A stretch of DNA of 46,004 nucleotides. Origin: a virus. Below are positions 36,711-44,383 of this stretch, in pieces; the first letter of the stretch is position 1, and each line of letters begins with the position of its first letter. The position numbers and the translations under genes were made by a program. The notes beneath the pieces are model-generated. The model was not told the origin of the DNA, ran no database searches, and was given only the letters and a program-made list of their open reading frames with translations. The stretch is taken from positions 31,659-77,662 of IMG/VR virus record IMGVR_UViG_3300002231_000750; one strand, given 5' to 3'.

Positions 36711-36916
36711 CCTTAGACCTGAGCTACCAAACACAGCAACGAATTGATAAATTCTTGCAGTTGTTTGGTGCCTACGTTGAAGTACAGAAAGAACTTCTTG
36801 CGTTCAAGAAGGAGAGGCCTGATGATACTATAGGCGGTGACTTCGATGAAGAGGATGAAAGCAAGTCCTACAAACACCCTATATCTGGTAAGGAGACATT
36901 CTATGAACAAGATTAG
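36695..36916 (+). CDS. Small hypothetical protein
   Basis: 73 aa: helical N-terminal half (TQQRIDKFLQLFGAYVEVQK) and an acidic end (DFDEEDESKSYKHP). AAGGAGGAAAAATT precedes ATG. No family recognised. Confidence 0.7.
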   Translation: MATHVTLDLSYQTQQRIDKFLQLFGAYVEVQKELLAFKKERPDDTIGGDFDEEDESKSYKHPISGKETFYEQD

Positions 36917-37163
36917 ATGTGTATGTCTAGTGGTACTCGTAACGCTTATCATTAGTTGTATCCCCTTAAAGAAGAGGGATGTTGTACCTGCTGCAACCTT
37001 AGAGGTAACACCAGTACCTCATGAGGTGGTGAAAAGTCCTGTTGTTGTACCACCACAAGCAGAGCCTAAGAAAGAACCAAAGGTAGATCCTATGGAAGCC
37101 ATCTATGAGGCTGACAGACTACTACAAGAGAAGTTCGCGCCCTCACCTAAGAAGGGAAATTGA
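36903..37163 (+). CDS. Small proline-rich lipoprotein
   Basis: 86 aa from ATG 36903 (AAGGAGACATTCT ahead); the frame is open upstream but lacks an SD there. Signal peptide MNKIRCVCLVVLVTLIISC ends in a lipobox-like LIISC. The mature part is P/V/K/E-rich (VVVPPQAEPKKEPKVDP). Resembles outer-membrane spanin subunits in size and composition; unproven. Confidence 0.7.
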   Translation: MNKIRCVCLVVLVTLIISCIPLKKRDVVPAATLEVTPVPHEVVKSPVVVPPQAEPKKEPKVDPMEAIYEADRLLQEKFAPSPKKGN

Positions 37164-37164
37164 T

Positions 37165-37602
37165 ATGATTATAACGTATGCAGAGATGCCTATCGAGCAG
37201 CTGAAGTTCGGTGTCAACAGGCCTGAACAGTGGTGGGCAGAGCATCCAAGACATGTAGCTGCTGTGATGAGGATGATAACAAACATATACCTTCATGGCA
37301 TGCAGAATCCACTCAGTGTTATGAACAACGGTGATGGTACTTGCACCGTAGAGGTGGGTAACCAGAGGTTGGCTGCTCTAGAGGAACTAGCTCAGTTATC
37401 ACCCGAGTTTGGTATAGCTCCCTGTGTAATAGGGAACAAGAAAGGACAGAAGATAATCGGTGATGTTATCACACCGAGAGAGGCAAGAGAGTATTTCAAG
37501 AGCGGGATTAGTAACATGGTGCTTAATGAAAACAGCATGCACATTACCCCTGCTGATACAGATGACTGGGACGGAGATATAATATTTAAGGAGGTAATAT
37601 AA
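37165..37602 (+). CDS. ParB-like domain protein
   Basis: 145 aa from ATG 37165. MPIEQLKFGVNRPEQWW, QNPLSVMNNGDGTCTVEVGN and GNQRLAALEELA follow the ParB/sulfiredoxin-fold pattern (the G-x-x-R-x-x-A box). It lacks the HTH part of full ParB, but the next gene encodes HTHs. AAGGGAAATTGAT precedes ATG. Roles could be CTP-dependent DNA binding or nuclease-like; which one is unknown. Confidence 0.7.
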   Translation: MIITYAEMPIEQLKFGVNRPEQWWAEHPRHVAAVMRMITNIYLHGMQNPLSVMNNGDGTCTVEVGNQRLAALEELAQLSPEFGIAPCVIGNKKGQKIIGDVITPREAREYFKSGISNMVLNENSMHITPADTDDWDGDIIFKEVI

Positions 37603-37603
37603 A

Positions 37604-38152
37604 TTGACTACTGATTGGCATTTTATCATGGACTCCTACAATGAGGTGAATAAAACAAACCATGCTGACTTGAAGTTATTTTTAGAGACCTTATATGATG
37701 AACAGAAGTCTATGTACAGACTTGAGGATATACTGGGTGTTTGCAGAGTAGCTATAAGACGAATGCTTGTTATATGTGAGATAGAGATTCGACCCAGAGG
37801 CTGGCAAAAGGATGATGAAAAATTACTTAAAAATAAAGTCCTCAAACTACCTACAAGTGAGATGACTACGGCTGAGATAGTTGCTGCTACTGGAGTAACC
37901 AGGGGATATCTCAGTGTGATCCTTGCTCAGAACAACAGAACTTCTAAAGAGACACCAGTAGGTATGAAGACTGCCAAGATCTTAGCTATTCCAGATGCAG
38001 AGATGAAGCACATGACAGTAAACAACATCATATGTGAGGTAAGTGCTTCTCGCTCACAGGTCCGTAAGGTACTAAAAAATAACGAAAGAGATCACAAGGT
38101 TGAAAAGAGAGGAAGGAAGAGCTCATGCCAAAAAAGAAAAAGAACAAAGTAA
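37604..38152 (+). CDS. Multi-HTH protein
   Basis: 182 aa, TTG start behind AAGGAGGTAATATAAA. Three helix-turn-helix-like units: RLEDILGVCRVAIRRML, TTAEIVAATGVTRGYLSVIL and TVNNIICEVSASRSQVRKVL. Basic tail (KRGRKSSCQKRKRTK). It begins 1 nt after the ParB-like gene, so the pair probably acts together. Overlaps the HNH gene by 28 nt. Confidence 0.75.
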   Translation: MTTDWHFIMDSYNEVNKTNHADLKLFLETLYDEQKSMYRLEDILGVCRVAIRRMLVICEIEIRPRGWQKDDEKLLKNKVLKLPTSEMTTAEIVAATGVTRGYLSVILAQNNRTSKETPVGMKTAKILAIPDAEMKHMTVNNIICEVSASRSQVRKVLKNNERDHKVEKRGRKSSCQKRKRTK

Positions 38153-38526
38153 AAATCCATGGCGCTATTATGAAGGTGGCTGGTGTCTACCGTGTGAAAG
38201 ATGTACTAGATTACGTTGGCAATTATGAGAAGCTATACGGTATACACATGGTAAAGATGGGCTCTCATAGGTACCAGACCTTTAAAAAGAAAGGTGTGGT
38301 CTGTGTTACATGTGGTATTAAAGGTAAGTTCATGATACTAGAGAGCCACAGGTATGGAGATAATAATGGGAGATTTCACTTTAATCTTTATGGCATAAAA
38401 AACAAATCATTGGTGTTGATGACCAAGGATCACATTATACCTAAATCGAAAGGAGGTAAGAATAATATAGGTAACTATCAAACTATGTGCCATGTATGTA
38501 ACAGAAAGAAAGGAAATGGTGATTAG
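38125..38526 (+). CDS. HNH endonuclease
   Basis: 133 aa. VVCVTCGIKG, then LMTKDHIIPKSKGGKNNIGN and TMCHVCNRKKGN is a textbook HNH motif (DH-x-x-P-x-S-x-G-G, N, C-x2-C). Basic N-terminus. AGGAAGGAAGAGCTC precedes ATG. May be a homing or DNA-degrading enzyme. Confidence 0.85.
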   Translation: MPKKKKNKVKIHGAIMKVAGVYRVKDVLDYVGNYEKLYGIHMVKMGSHRYQTFKKKGVVCVTCGIKGKFMILESHRYGDNNGRFHFNLYGIKNKSLVLMTKDHIIPKSKGGKNNIGNYQTMCHVCNRKKGNGD

Positions 38527-38604
38527 ATGACACCACTTAATGAAGCAGAGAAAGCACTTGGGGCAGTACCTTATAGAGACTGCGGAATACTGATAACCGG
38601 GTAG
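38527..38604 (+). CDS. Possible 25-aa peptide
   Basis: MTPLNEAEKALGAVPYRDCG then ILITG. It begins right at the HNH stop (TAGATG). SD is weak (AAAGGA, 12 nt off). Confidence 0.35.
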   Translation: MTPLNEAEKALGAVPYRDCGILITG

Positions 38605-38640
38605 TACATAAGACAGGCGTGTTTTTGTGGAGGAGGTATA

Positions 38641-38709
38641 ATGCTTCAGTCTAAGACGAGAAACTTATGGCGCGTTAGGAAGTGGTATGGGTTGTTGTAT
38701 AACTTATGA
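38641..38709 (+). CDS. Possible 22-aa basic peptide
   Basis: GGAGGAGGTATA precedes ATG, an excellent SD. MLQSKTRNLWRVRKWYGL then LYNL. It overlaps the next small ORF by 23 nt. Confidence 0.35.
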   Translation: MLQSKTRNLWRVRKWYGLLYNL

Positions 38710-38797
38710 AATGGTAGAAGCTGTGTCCTGGGCGTTTGGTGCGCCTTGTGTTGTCTGGGCACTTGTTTATCTTGTAGTTAGACTCGTTAGAGGATAA
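38687..38797 (+). CDS. Tiny membrane protein
   Basis: 36 aa: MGCCITYEMVEAVSWAFG then a helix (PCVVWALVYLVVRLVRG). SD TTAGGAAG. Followed 12 nt later by another membrane gene. Confidence 0.45.
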   Translation: MGCCITYEMVEAVSWAFGAPCVVWALVYLVVRLVRG

Positions 38798-38809
38798 AGG
38801 AGGTAAGTT

Positions 38810-39010
38810 ATGAGTCCGTTATGGTTATTATGTTTGATCCCGTTACTTGTTCCGTGGGTAGTTAAGGTGATACTTCACAGTACTATCACCTGGCTTGAGA
38901 TGGTGATACAGATAGTAGTACGTAACCCTTGTGGTAGCTGTTACGTGGTGGGCTGGTATGGCAAACCAGACCAGAGATGTGGAACTGATAAATGGACAGG
39001 TGACTGGTAA
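38810..39010 (+). CDS. Small membrane protein
   Basis: 66 aa; one hydrophobic region 3-40 (PLWLLCLIPLLVPWVVKVIL) and a polar tail with CGSC. AAAGGAGGTAAGTT precedes ATG. Overlaps the next gene by 53 nt in another frame. Confidence 0.65.
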   Translation: MSPLWLLCLIPLLVPWVVKVILHSTITWLEMVIQIVVRNPCGSCYVVGWYGKPDQRCGTDKWTGDW

Positions 39011-39113
39011 GAAGAAGGTGAGAGTCAGTTGTTCACACTCTTACTCATGTAATTGTGTTACATCCTGCTCTGGTTCAGGTATATGTACAAACGTGTTACG
39101 ACCACTCCTATGA
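38958..39113 (+). CDS. Cys-rich N-terminal part of a frameshifted membrane protein
   Basis: 51 aa as read: MANQTRDVELINGQVTGKKK, then VRVSCSHSYSCNCVTSCSGSG. After GICTN the frame leaves the protein. The next segment (CYDHSYDNDWEVYTT) continues in the +1 frame at 39094. The joined sequence matches, from memory, a protein family of large phages with a CSHSYSCNC start and CYxHxYDxDW continuation. One extra base near 39093 is the likely cause. Confidence 0.6.
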   Translation: MANQTRDVELINGQVTGKKKVRVSCSHSYSCNCVTSCSGSGICTNVLRPLL

Positions 39114-39879
39114 CAACGACTGGGAGGTATATACTACTATGTTCAATAGAAAAACTATTGACATAAACCGTATCGATAGGCAGGGCTTGAAAGAACCACC
39201 TAGGTGGGCAGAAGTCAAGGTGGGAGATCCAACGACATCGGAGCATATCTATGAAAACTATGTAAAAGCTGTGCCTGGCAGCTTATTTAATATGACAGTG
39301 GATATGTCACAATTCGATGGTATGATACCTGACTATCCACAAGTGTATGACTACTACAAGGTTAACAGGATACTTATGGTAGGTATGGGTCTGGCTGATG
39401 CGGTCAAGTGGAATGAGGATCTAAGTGAGATACTTAAGACTCTTGGCCCGAAGAAGGAAGCCAACATAGTTATTGTGGTTGTTAAAACAGCCAACACAAA
39501 GTATAAACATGCGGTTGAAAACGCATGGATAGGTGGAAAGAAGAATGACATTGTAATCTTTCTAGGTACAGAGGATGGTAAGACATTCGCCTGGGTAGAT
39601 ATAATGTCGTGGGCTAAACATGACATCTTCAACGTGCAGTTGAGAGATGCCCTGTATGAAATCGGTAAGTTCGACAGAAAGGAGGTGATGGCATCTATAA
39701 AGTCGATTACTGCCAAATCGTTCGTCCGTCGGTCAATGACGGAGTTTGAGTACCTGAAGGATGAGATCGAACCTGAGCCTTGGGTTCAGATTCTTGCAGG
39801 TGTTCTGGGTATAGTGCTGTCTATTATAGCAACAGCGGTGATGCATGTAGTGGACATAAACGAAATGATCAGACATTAA
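39055..39879 (+). CDS. Conserved phage membrane protein (main part after frameshift)
   Basis: 274 aa as an isolated frame; coding for the real protein starts at about 39094 (CYDHSYDNDW). Central domain residues ~100-200 (RILMVGMGLADAVKWNEDL, NIVIVVVKTANTKYKHAV, DIVIFLGTEDGKTFAW) is an alpha/beta fold resembling TPM-type domains in outline. A C-terminal membrane helix (ILAGVLGIVLSIIATAVM). Followed 13 nt later by the LemA-like gene; TPM and LemA proteins often travel together in bacteria (established), so a joint membrane role is plausible. Confidence 0.75.
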   Translation: MLHPALVQVYVQTCYDHSYDNDWEVYTTMFNRKTIDINRIDRQGLKEPPRWAEVKVGDPTTSEHIYENYVKAVPGSLFNMTVDMSQFDGMIPDYPQVYDYYKVNRILMVGMGLADAVKWNEDLSEILKTLGPKKEANIVIVVVKTANTKYKHAVENAWIGGKKNDIVIFLGTEDGKTFAWVDIMSWAKHDIFNVQLRDALYEIGKFDRKEVMASIKSITAKSFVRRSMTEFEYLKDEIEPEPWVQILAGVLGIVLSIIATAVMHVVDINEMIRH

Positions 39880-39892
39880 AAGGAGAAGCAAC

Positions 39893-40504
39893 ATGAACAA
39901 ACTTATTAGAAACAGCCGTGGCAACATGAATATTGGAGCAATCATTGGACTTTGCGTACTTGGTGTGATAGCCACCATTGTTATTATCTGCGTGTCGTCC
40001 TGGTACGGCGCAGAGAAGACGGGCAATCAGTCGGAGAACACCATGGAAGCGGCCTGGGAAGACAGCGAGAACGTCCTCTCCAACTTCAAGCTGAAGGTAC
40101 AGGAGATGGCACAGGTAAACGATATGTCCGTGGAGGACAAGGTGAAAGTCATCGACTCAGTGATGGGTGGACGCTACGGTAAGGACGGTATGAAAGCTAC
40201 ATGGGCCTGGATTAAGGAGCAGAATCCTGATGTCGATAACAAGCTATATCAGAAGCTGCAGCAGGCCTTTGAGGCTGGGCGTACTAACTTTCAGGTGAGC
40301 CAGAAGATTGTCATCGATACTAAGCGGTCATACAAAGATGCCCTGGGTAATCCATGGTCAGGTCTCTGGTTGAGTGTGGCAGGATATCCTACTCTCAACG
40401 TGGGGTTCCCAAGAGGCACCCAGGACGACTATGCAATCATCTCATCGAAAGGTGCCAGGAAGGCATTCGCTACTGGCGAGGATGAGGTGACCAAACTAAG
40501 ATAG
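39893..40504 (+). CDS. LemA-like membrane protein
   Basis: 203 aa. N-terminal helix 14-34 (IGAIIGLCVLGVIATIVIIC), then GNQSENTMEAAWEDSENVLS and LKVQEMAQV, which follow the LemA pattern (N-x-x-V-x-x-A-W-x-x-V-E-N-V-x). Length is close to the usual LemA size. AAGGAGAAGCAAC precedes ATG. Third-position bases are richer in G and C than in neighbours, a possible sign of separate origin. Biological role of LemA is not well defined. Confidence 0.65.
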   Translation: MNKLIRNSRGNMNIGAIIGLCVLGVIATIVIICVSSWYGAEKTGNQSENTMEAAWEDSENVLSNFKLKVQEMAQVNDMSVEDKVKVIDSVMGGRYGKDGMKATWAWIKEQNPDVDNKLYQKLQQAFEAGRTNFQVSQKIVIDTKRSYKDALGNPWSGLWLSVAGYPTLNVGFPRGTQDDYAIISSKGARKAFATGEDEVTKLR

Positions 40505-40516
40505 GAGGTGGTGACG

Positions 40517-40726
40517 GTGGAGCCACGTACTTTAGAAGTTAAAGGCACGGACTTCAGGGTTAAAGGTGGTAGTTTCAGCTTCGATATCGACATCGCTGTG
40601 GTGGCGAAACAGATAAAAGCAGGTAAGCTTACAGATTCCAGTCTGGATAGTATCAACATAACTGTCCAGACTGAGCGTCTGTTCGGTATACCAATAACTT
40701 TTGAAGGAAGTGTAAAACCTGAGTAA
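40517..40726 (+). CDS. Small beta-rich protein (GTG start)
   Basis: 69 aa from GTG 40517, 8 nt after AGGAGG; the GTGs at 40508 and 40511 lie in the SD. FRVKGGSFSFDIDIAVVAKQ then strands to FEGSVKPE. No family recognised. Confidence 0.7.
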   Translation: MEPRTLEVKGTDFRVKGGSFSFDIDIAVVAKQIKAGKLTDSSLDSINITVQTERLFGIPITFEGSVKPE

Positions 40727-40739
40727 GGAGGTGATGATC

Positions 40740-41078
40740 ATGAAGGCCCTGGATGAGGTCGTTAGAGTAGATAATGATATAGAATTCGCTGACGGCCACA
40801 ATGTAAGGTTAAGAATTAAGTTAGATCAGGAAAGTGAAGTGGTCATCCACTTCGCTGAGGACAAAACAAAAGATGAGTGCCAGTTGTCACTGAAGGGGCT
40901 CGTGCAAGATGACATAGCACGTTGTAGAGAAACCCTTGATGGCCAACCAGTAGCAGTGGCAACAGCAGTCATTACTAAAAAAGCCGAGGCATTTATGAAG
41001 GTAGCTGGTTACTATATGGCAGAGCTCGGCGAACTGAAGGTGTGGGAAAGGACGAACAATGCATTTGGAACTGACTGA
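40740..41078 (+). CDS. Hypothetical protein
   Basis: 112 aa from ATG 40740, 8 nt after AAGGAGG; earlier in-frame starts lie within the SD. Strand-rich first half (VRLRIKLDQESEVVIHFAED), helical second half. 20-nt overlap with the next gene. Confidence 0.75.
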   Translation: MKALDEVVRVDNDIEFADGHNVRLRIKLDQESEVVIHFAEDKTKDECQLSLKGLVQDDIARCRETLDGQPVAVATAVITKKAEAFMKVAGYYMAELGELKVWERTNNAFGTD

Positions 41079-41454
41079 TGAACAAAGCACCTGGTTAGGG
41101 AGTGTTCTAGAGGGAATAAACTCTGAAAGAATGATCGTCTCTACCATAGAGGATATGGAACAGGCAGAGGATATACTCCATGCTTTACGCGCATACCAGA
41201 GTACCGCGTTTAAATGGGGTATATCTCCTTACAATGCTGAGATGATAAAGATGTTGATTATAAAGAATGAGGTCTTCCGGGCAGTAGTACACCTGAGGAA
41301 ACATACATCAGACCCACTGTCTACAACAAAAGCAGAACAGATTATATCTAAGTTTGTTGCTATAAATAGGTACACTCGTAAGAAAGAGAAAACAAACCTA
41401 AAAAAGGCAGCAGATGCTTTTATCAAGGCCTATAGAGATACCACAGGGAGGTGA
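41059..41454 (+). CDS. Hypothetical helical protein
   Basis: 131 aa, all-helical by composition (MHLELTDEQSTWLGSVLEG, EDMEQAEDILHALRAYQ) with a basic end. AAGGACGAACA upstream gives a weak SD; coupling through overlap is likely. No family recognised. Confidence 0.75.
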   Translation: MHLELTDEQSTWLGSVLEGINSERMIVSTIEDMEQAEDILHALRAYQSTAFKWGISPYNAEMIKMLIIKNEVFRAVVHLRKHTSDPLSTTKAEQIISKFVAINRYTRKKEKTNLKKAADAFIKAYRDTTGR

Positions 41455-41460
41455 TATTAT

Positions 41461-41778
41461 ATGACAGATTGGTCGTTAAAAAGAGCTATAATAAGACTTA
41501 AATCACAGGTGAGTGAATTGAGCAAGGGTATGGCTGACATACTGAAGAGGTTAGATATTTTAGAAAAGAAATCACATACTGGGCCTGTAGTCTTCGGCCC
41601 ACCACCTGTTGATGGTAGTGGATCAGATTTTGGTGGCTCTCTATACGAGTCAACTAAAGAGATTGACTGGAGTATGCCACACCCAGATGGTGTTAGAGAT
41701 ATAAATCTTTCAGAGATAGATAGGAAAGGAGTAGTAGACCCGAAGAGAGTGAGACCAAGGTTTGGGCCAGAGAAATAA
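41461..41778 (+). CDS. Hypothetical protein with N-terminal coiled coil
   Basis: 105 aa. Coiled coil at 5-38 (IIRLKSQVSELSKGMADILK), then a G/P/S-rich, probably disordered tail. GGGAGGTGATATT precedes ATG. Function unknown. Confidence 0.75.
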   Translation: MTDWSLKRAIIRLKSQVSELSKGMADILKRLDILEKKSHTGPVVFGPPPVDGSGSDFGGSLYESTKEIDWSMPHPDGVRDINLSEIDRKGVVDPKRVRPRFGPEK

Positions 41779-41804
41779 CCGCTTTTATTTACTAGGAGTT
41801 AATT

Positions 41805-42104
41805 GTGTATAATAATATTTGGGGAGTACCAGATGTTGAGGAGGAAGAGGAAGTGGACACCGCTAAACCTAAAGGTGAATGTAAGTTCATAATAGGACGT
41901 GATTTAGTATGCGGAAGTGATGTCGCCTATAACTCTGAGTATTGCTCCAAACATAAAAATCTTAAATGTAGCTGTGGCATACAGGCCACACACTATTGTG
42001 ATGAACGTACGGCCTGTGAAGAACCGTTGTGTGATGGTAGCTTTTGTTCTACCATACACAACACAGAGTCAAGCCATGTGGATGAAACCTTTTTTAAATA
42101 CTAG
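41805..42104 (+). CDS. Cysteine-rich zinc-binding protein (GTG start)
   Basis: 99 aa, GTG behind TAGGAGTTAATT. Acidic N-terminus, then CKFIIGRDLVCGSD, YCSKHKNLKCSCGI, HYCDERTACEE and FCSTIH: at least ten Cys/His in a B-box-like spacing. Structural zinc protein, function unknown. ACCGCTTTTATTT lies at 41778-41790 just ahead. Confidence 0.75.
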   Translation: MYNNIWGVPDVEEEEEVDTAKPKGECKFIIGRDLVCGSDVAYNSEYCSKHKNLKCSCGIQATHYCDERTACEEPLCDGSFCSTIHNTESSHVDETFFKY

Positions 42105-42114
42105 AGGTATTAAG

Positions 42115-42774
42115 ATGCTTAAGACGCTGAAGAAAGGATATAAGAAACATACTCAACTTGAACTAGTAAACCTTTTAAATGAGTCACACCCATCGCAAAC
42201 CAAAGAGATAAAGAAAATAGTCAGACTATTGAGAACTCGGGCCCTACAGTTTTGCAACGACACAGAGACAGAGATCATCAGGAAAGCTGAGCTGGAACTG
42301 GCAAAGAAGTGTGTACTTATGGCCGACCAGTTGGTAGATGGTGAGAATAAAAACATTAAATTATTTGTAGAACTATACAAATTAGCATGTTTCCTTTACA
42401 TCCCTATGGCCAAAGACTTTTACAGACATATGGAAAATACCATTGACAGTGAAGATAAAGGCCTTATGAAAGATGCTATAGGGCTTGTCGTTCGCTGGTG
42501 TGTTGGTGGTGTTTTTGTTTGTTCAAAATCTGAGCGCAAGAGTTTAATACATGTACTTAAACTTATAACTTCAGAGTATCATGACATTGAGAATCATGAT
42601 ATACTTAAGAAGGCAGGCGGAAAGATGAAGCGTGTACCAGTACCAATAATAACTAACAACTACGGTATGGGTTCTGGTAGCACTCCTTATAACAAAATAT
42701 GGGAGGACCTAGGAAGCAGAGAACCTGTGGATATGGTAGCTATAAGTGTTACAAGGTTAGGGGGTAACAAATGA
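42115..42774 (+). CDS. Hypothetical protein
   Basis: 219 aa from ATG 42115 (AGAGGTATTAAG ahead); the frame is open to 41917 but that part overlaps the zinc protein. Helical throughout (KEIKKIVRLLRTRALQFCND, LFVELYKLACFLYIPMA). No family recognised. 4-nt overlap with the next gene. Confidence 0.75.
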   Translation: MLKTLKKGYKKHTQLELVNLLNESHPSQTKEIKKIVRLLRTRALQFCNDTETEIIRKAELELAKKCVLMADQLVDGENKNIKLFVELYKLACFLYIPMAKDFYRHMENTIDSEDKGLMKDAIGLVVRWCVGGVFVCSKSERKSLIHVLKLITSEYHDIENHDILKKAGGKMKRVPVPIITNNYGMGSGSTPYNKIWEDLGSREPVDMVAISVTRLGGNK

Positions 42775-43232
42775 AAACATGTCTACACTCTGAAACATAT
42801 GAATGTCTCTTTGATTATGGTAATTACTTTTGTGAAATAAGTGCGGAAACGTGTGGATACTCTAAGAAGAAAGAGGAGACAGAGACAACAACCAATGATA
42901 GTGAATGGTCAGCACTAGGACTCATTTGTAGAAGATGCGGCGGCACAGGATATCATGATTCGCACTATATCAGGGGCCCATGGAATAGCTTCTGGCAACA
43001 GCGTGAGAGAGATGTATACGTTCCTGAAAGAAGTTGTGAATGGTGTGAGGGTAAGGGGTATACAACTACAACTGAGATATTCGAAGCAGCCCTTGGTTTT
43101 AATGTTGTGAGTGCGTTGTCTGCTTGGATTAAGAAACAACTTGTAAGTGACTCGTTGTTAATGAATACAATAAAAGAAATGGAGCTGCCTAGTAAAGGGT
43201 GGCCAGAGTTGATAATGGATATTGGAGATTAG
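42771..43232 (+). CDS. DnaJ-type zinc-motif protein
   Basis: 153 aa. CRRCGGTGYHD (residue ~53) and CEWCEGKGYTT (~89) are C-x2-C-x-G-x-G repeats as in DnaJ zinc domains, here only two, so one zinc site. N-terminus has further cysteines. No J domain. The 416-aa protein at 44384 starts with the same motif pair. Probably a protein- or nucleic-acid-binding module. Confidence 0.75.
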   Translation: MKTCLHSETYECLFDYGNYFCEISAETCGYSKKKEETETTTNDSEWSALGLICRRCGGTGYHDSHYIRGPWNSFWQQRERDVYVPERSCEWCEGKGYTTTTEIFEAALGFNVVSALSAWIKKQLVSDSLLMNTIKEMELPSKGWPELIMDIGD

Positions 43233-43236
43233 TAGT

Positions 43237-44196
43237 ATGGTAAAAACAATAGATAATATAAAACCAACAGATGAAGTAAAAGCTATAGTAAAGATTAGAC
43301 ACAGGTGTTTGGAGTGCGGCCAGAAAGATTATGAGTGGGGTAATATTGGTGATGTATTCCATACACGGAACAGGTGTAAGCAATGTGGCGCTACAGACCG
43401 TATAGAATCACACAAAGAATTCATTGACCCACACCTGAATGGTGCCCAGATGGCCTTCGATGATCCACCTAATACAGTTATATTTCGCTGTGGTAGGTGT
43501 GGTTTTGATTATCGCAGTAGTTATGATGTCTTCGGTGACTGCAATCCTCCCAAGAGATGTTCTGGCTGTGGAAAAGCAGGACATATGCTTAAGGTTTCTA
43601 AGGAACCATCATACTCTGAGGATGAGCTCAAAGTTAAGGATGATGTTGAAAAAGCATCCAACAAGGAAACTGTAAAGCCATACAAGGGCAAGGCCACTGA
43701 GTGGAAACACTATGCTTTTAGTTACGACAGCAAAGATGGGTATGATGCTAAGTTTAAAGAGGTTGCTGAGGAAGAGAAACCCAAGGAAGAGGTAATACTT
43801 AAACACTGGTGTAACTACTGTGGGAACAACTACTATACTACAAGCCGGGAAGACCGTGTTGAGCATATGAGAGTTCAGGAAAAATACCGTAAATGCTCGA
43901 AGTGTAGTAAGGCCGCCACCATAGAGACAATAATTGTTAAGGACAAGAAGAGGAGATCCAAAACCAGCAGAGATTCAACTTGGACTGATACAGGATGGGA
44001 AAGAGTTGACCCATCAGGGCCGCAGCCCAACTTGGTTGGACATGAAGCAGCTTATGAACTTGGGTATCCAGAGCTGGGAAGTGGGGTACCAACACCAGTG
44101 GAAAAGAAGAAGAAAGCAAAGAAAACAAAACGACGTTGCAGCGTCGAGCATATCGCCGCAGTAGAAAAGATAAAGGAACAAGTTGGGATAATGTAA
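43237..44196 (+). CDS. Multi-zinc-ribbon protein
   Basis: 319 aa from ATG 43237 (TTGGAGATTAGT ahead). Three C-x2-C ... C-x2-C ribbons: RCLECGQKDY/RCKQCGATDR (~15-55), FRCGRCGFDY/CSGCGKAGHM (~80-120), HWCNYCGNNYY/CSKCSKAATI (~195-235), spaced by charged linkers; basic C-terminus (KKKKAKKTKRRC). Related to 44384-45634. Such beads suggest nucleic-acid or RNA-polymerase binding (inference). Confidence 0.8.
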   Translation: MVKTIDNIKPTDEVKAIVKIRHRCLECGQKDYEWGNIGDVFHTRNRCKQCGATDRIESHKEFIDPHLNGAQMAFDDPPNTVIFRCGRCGFDYRSSYDVFGDCNPPKRCSGCGKAGHMLKVSKEPSYSEDELKVKDDVEKASNKETVKPYKGKATEWKHYAFSYDSKDGYDAKFKEVAEEEKPKEEVILKHWCNYCGNNYYTTSREDRVEHMRVQEKYRKCSKCSKAATIETIIVKDKKRRSKTSRDSTWTDTGWERVDPSGPQPNLVGHEAAYELGYPELGSGVPTPVEKKKKAKKTKRRCSVEHIAAVEKIKEQVGIM

Positions 44197-44207
44197 GGAG
44201 ATTATTA

Positions 44208-44369
44208 TGTCTGAGGGCAAGGAACCAACGGAAGAAGAAATCAAAAAGTATATGAAGGAACATAACGAATCCTACTACCATGCTCGTAGAAAAATTAAGA
44301 GAGCAAGCTTATGGTGGAAAACCACCAGGTGGTTACCAATCATGGGGTGACTACTGGAAATCGTATTAA
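44208..44369 (+). pseudogene. Small protein broken by a +1 frameshift
   Basis: AAGGAGATTATT precedes ATG 44208. As read it stops at 44351 (47 aa). After ARRKIK the next frame continues EQAYGGKPPGGYQSWGDYWK and stops at TAA 44367, which shares a base with a following ATG. The glycine-rich end looks authentic, so one extra base near 44300 is inferred. Confidence 0.6.
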
Positions 44370-44383
44370 TGGAGTATAGAATT

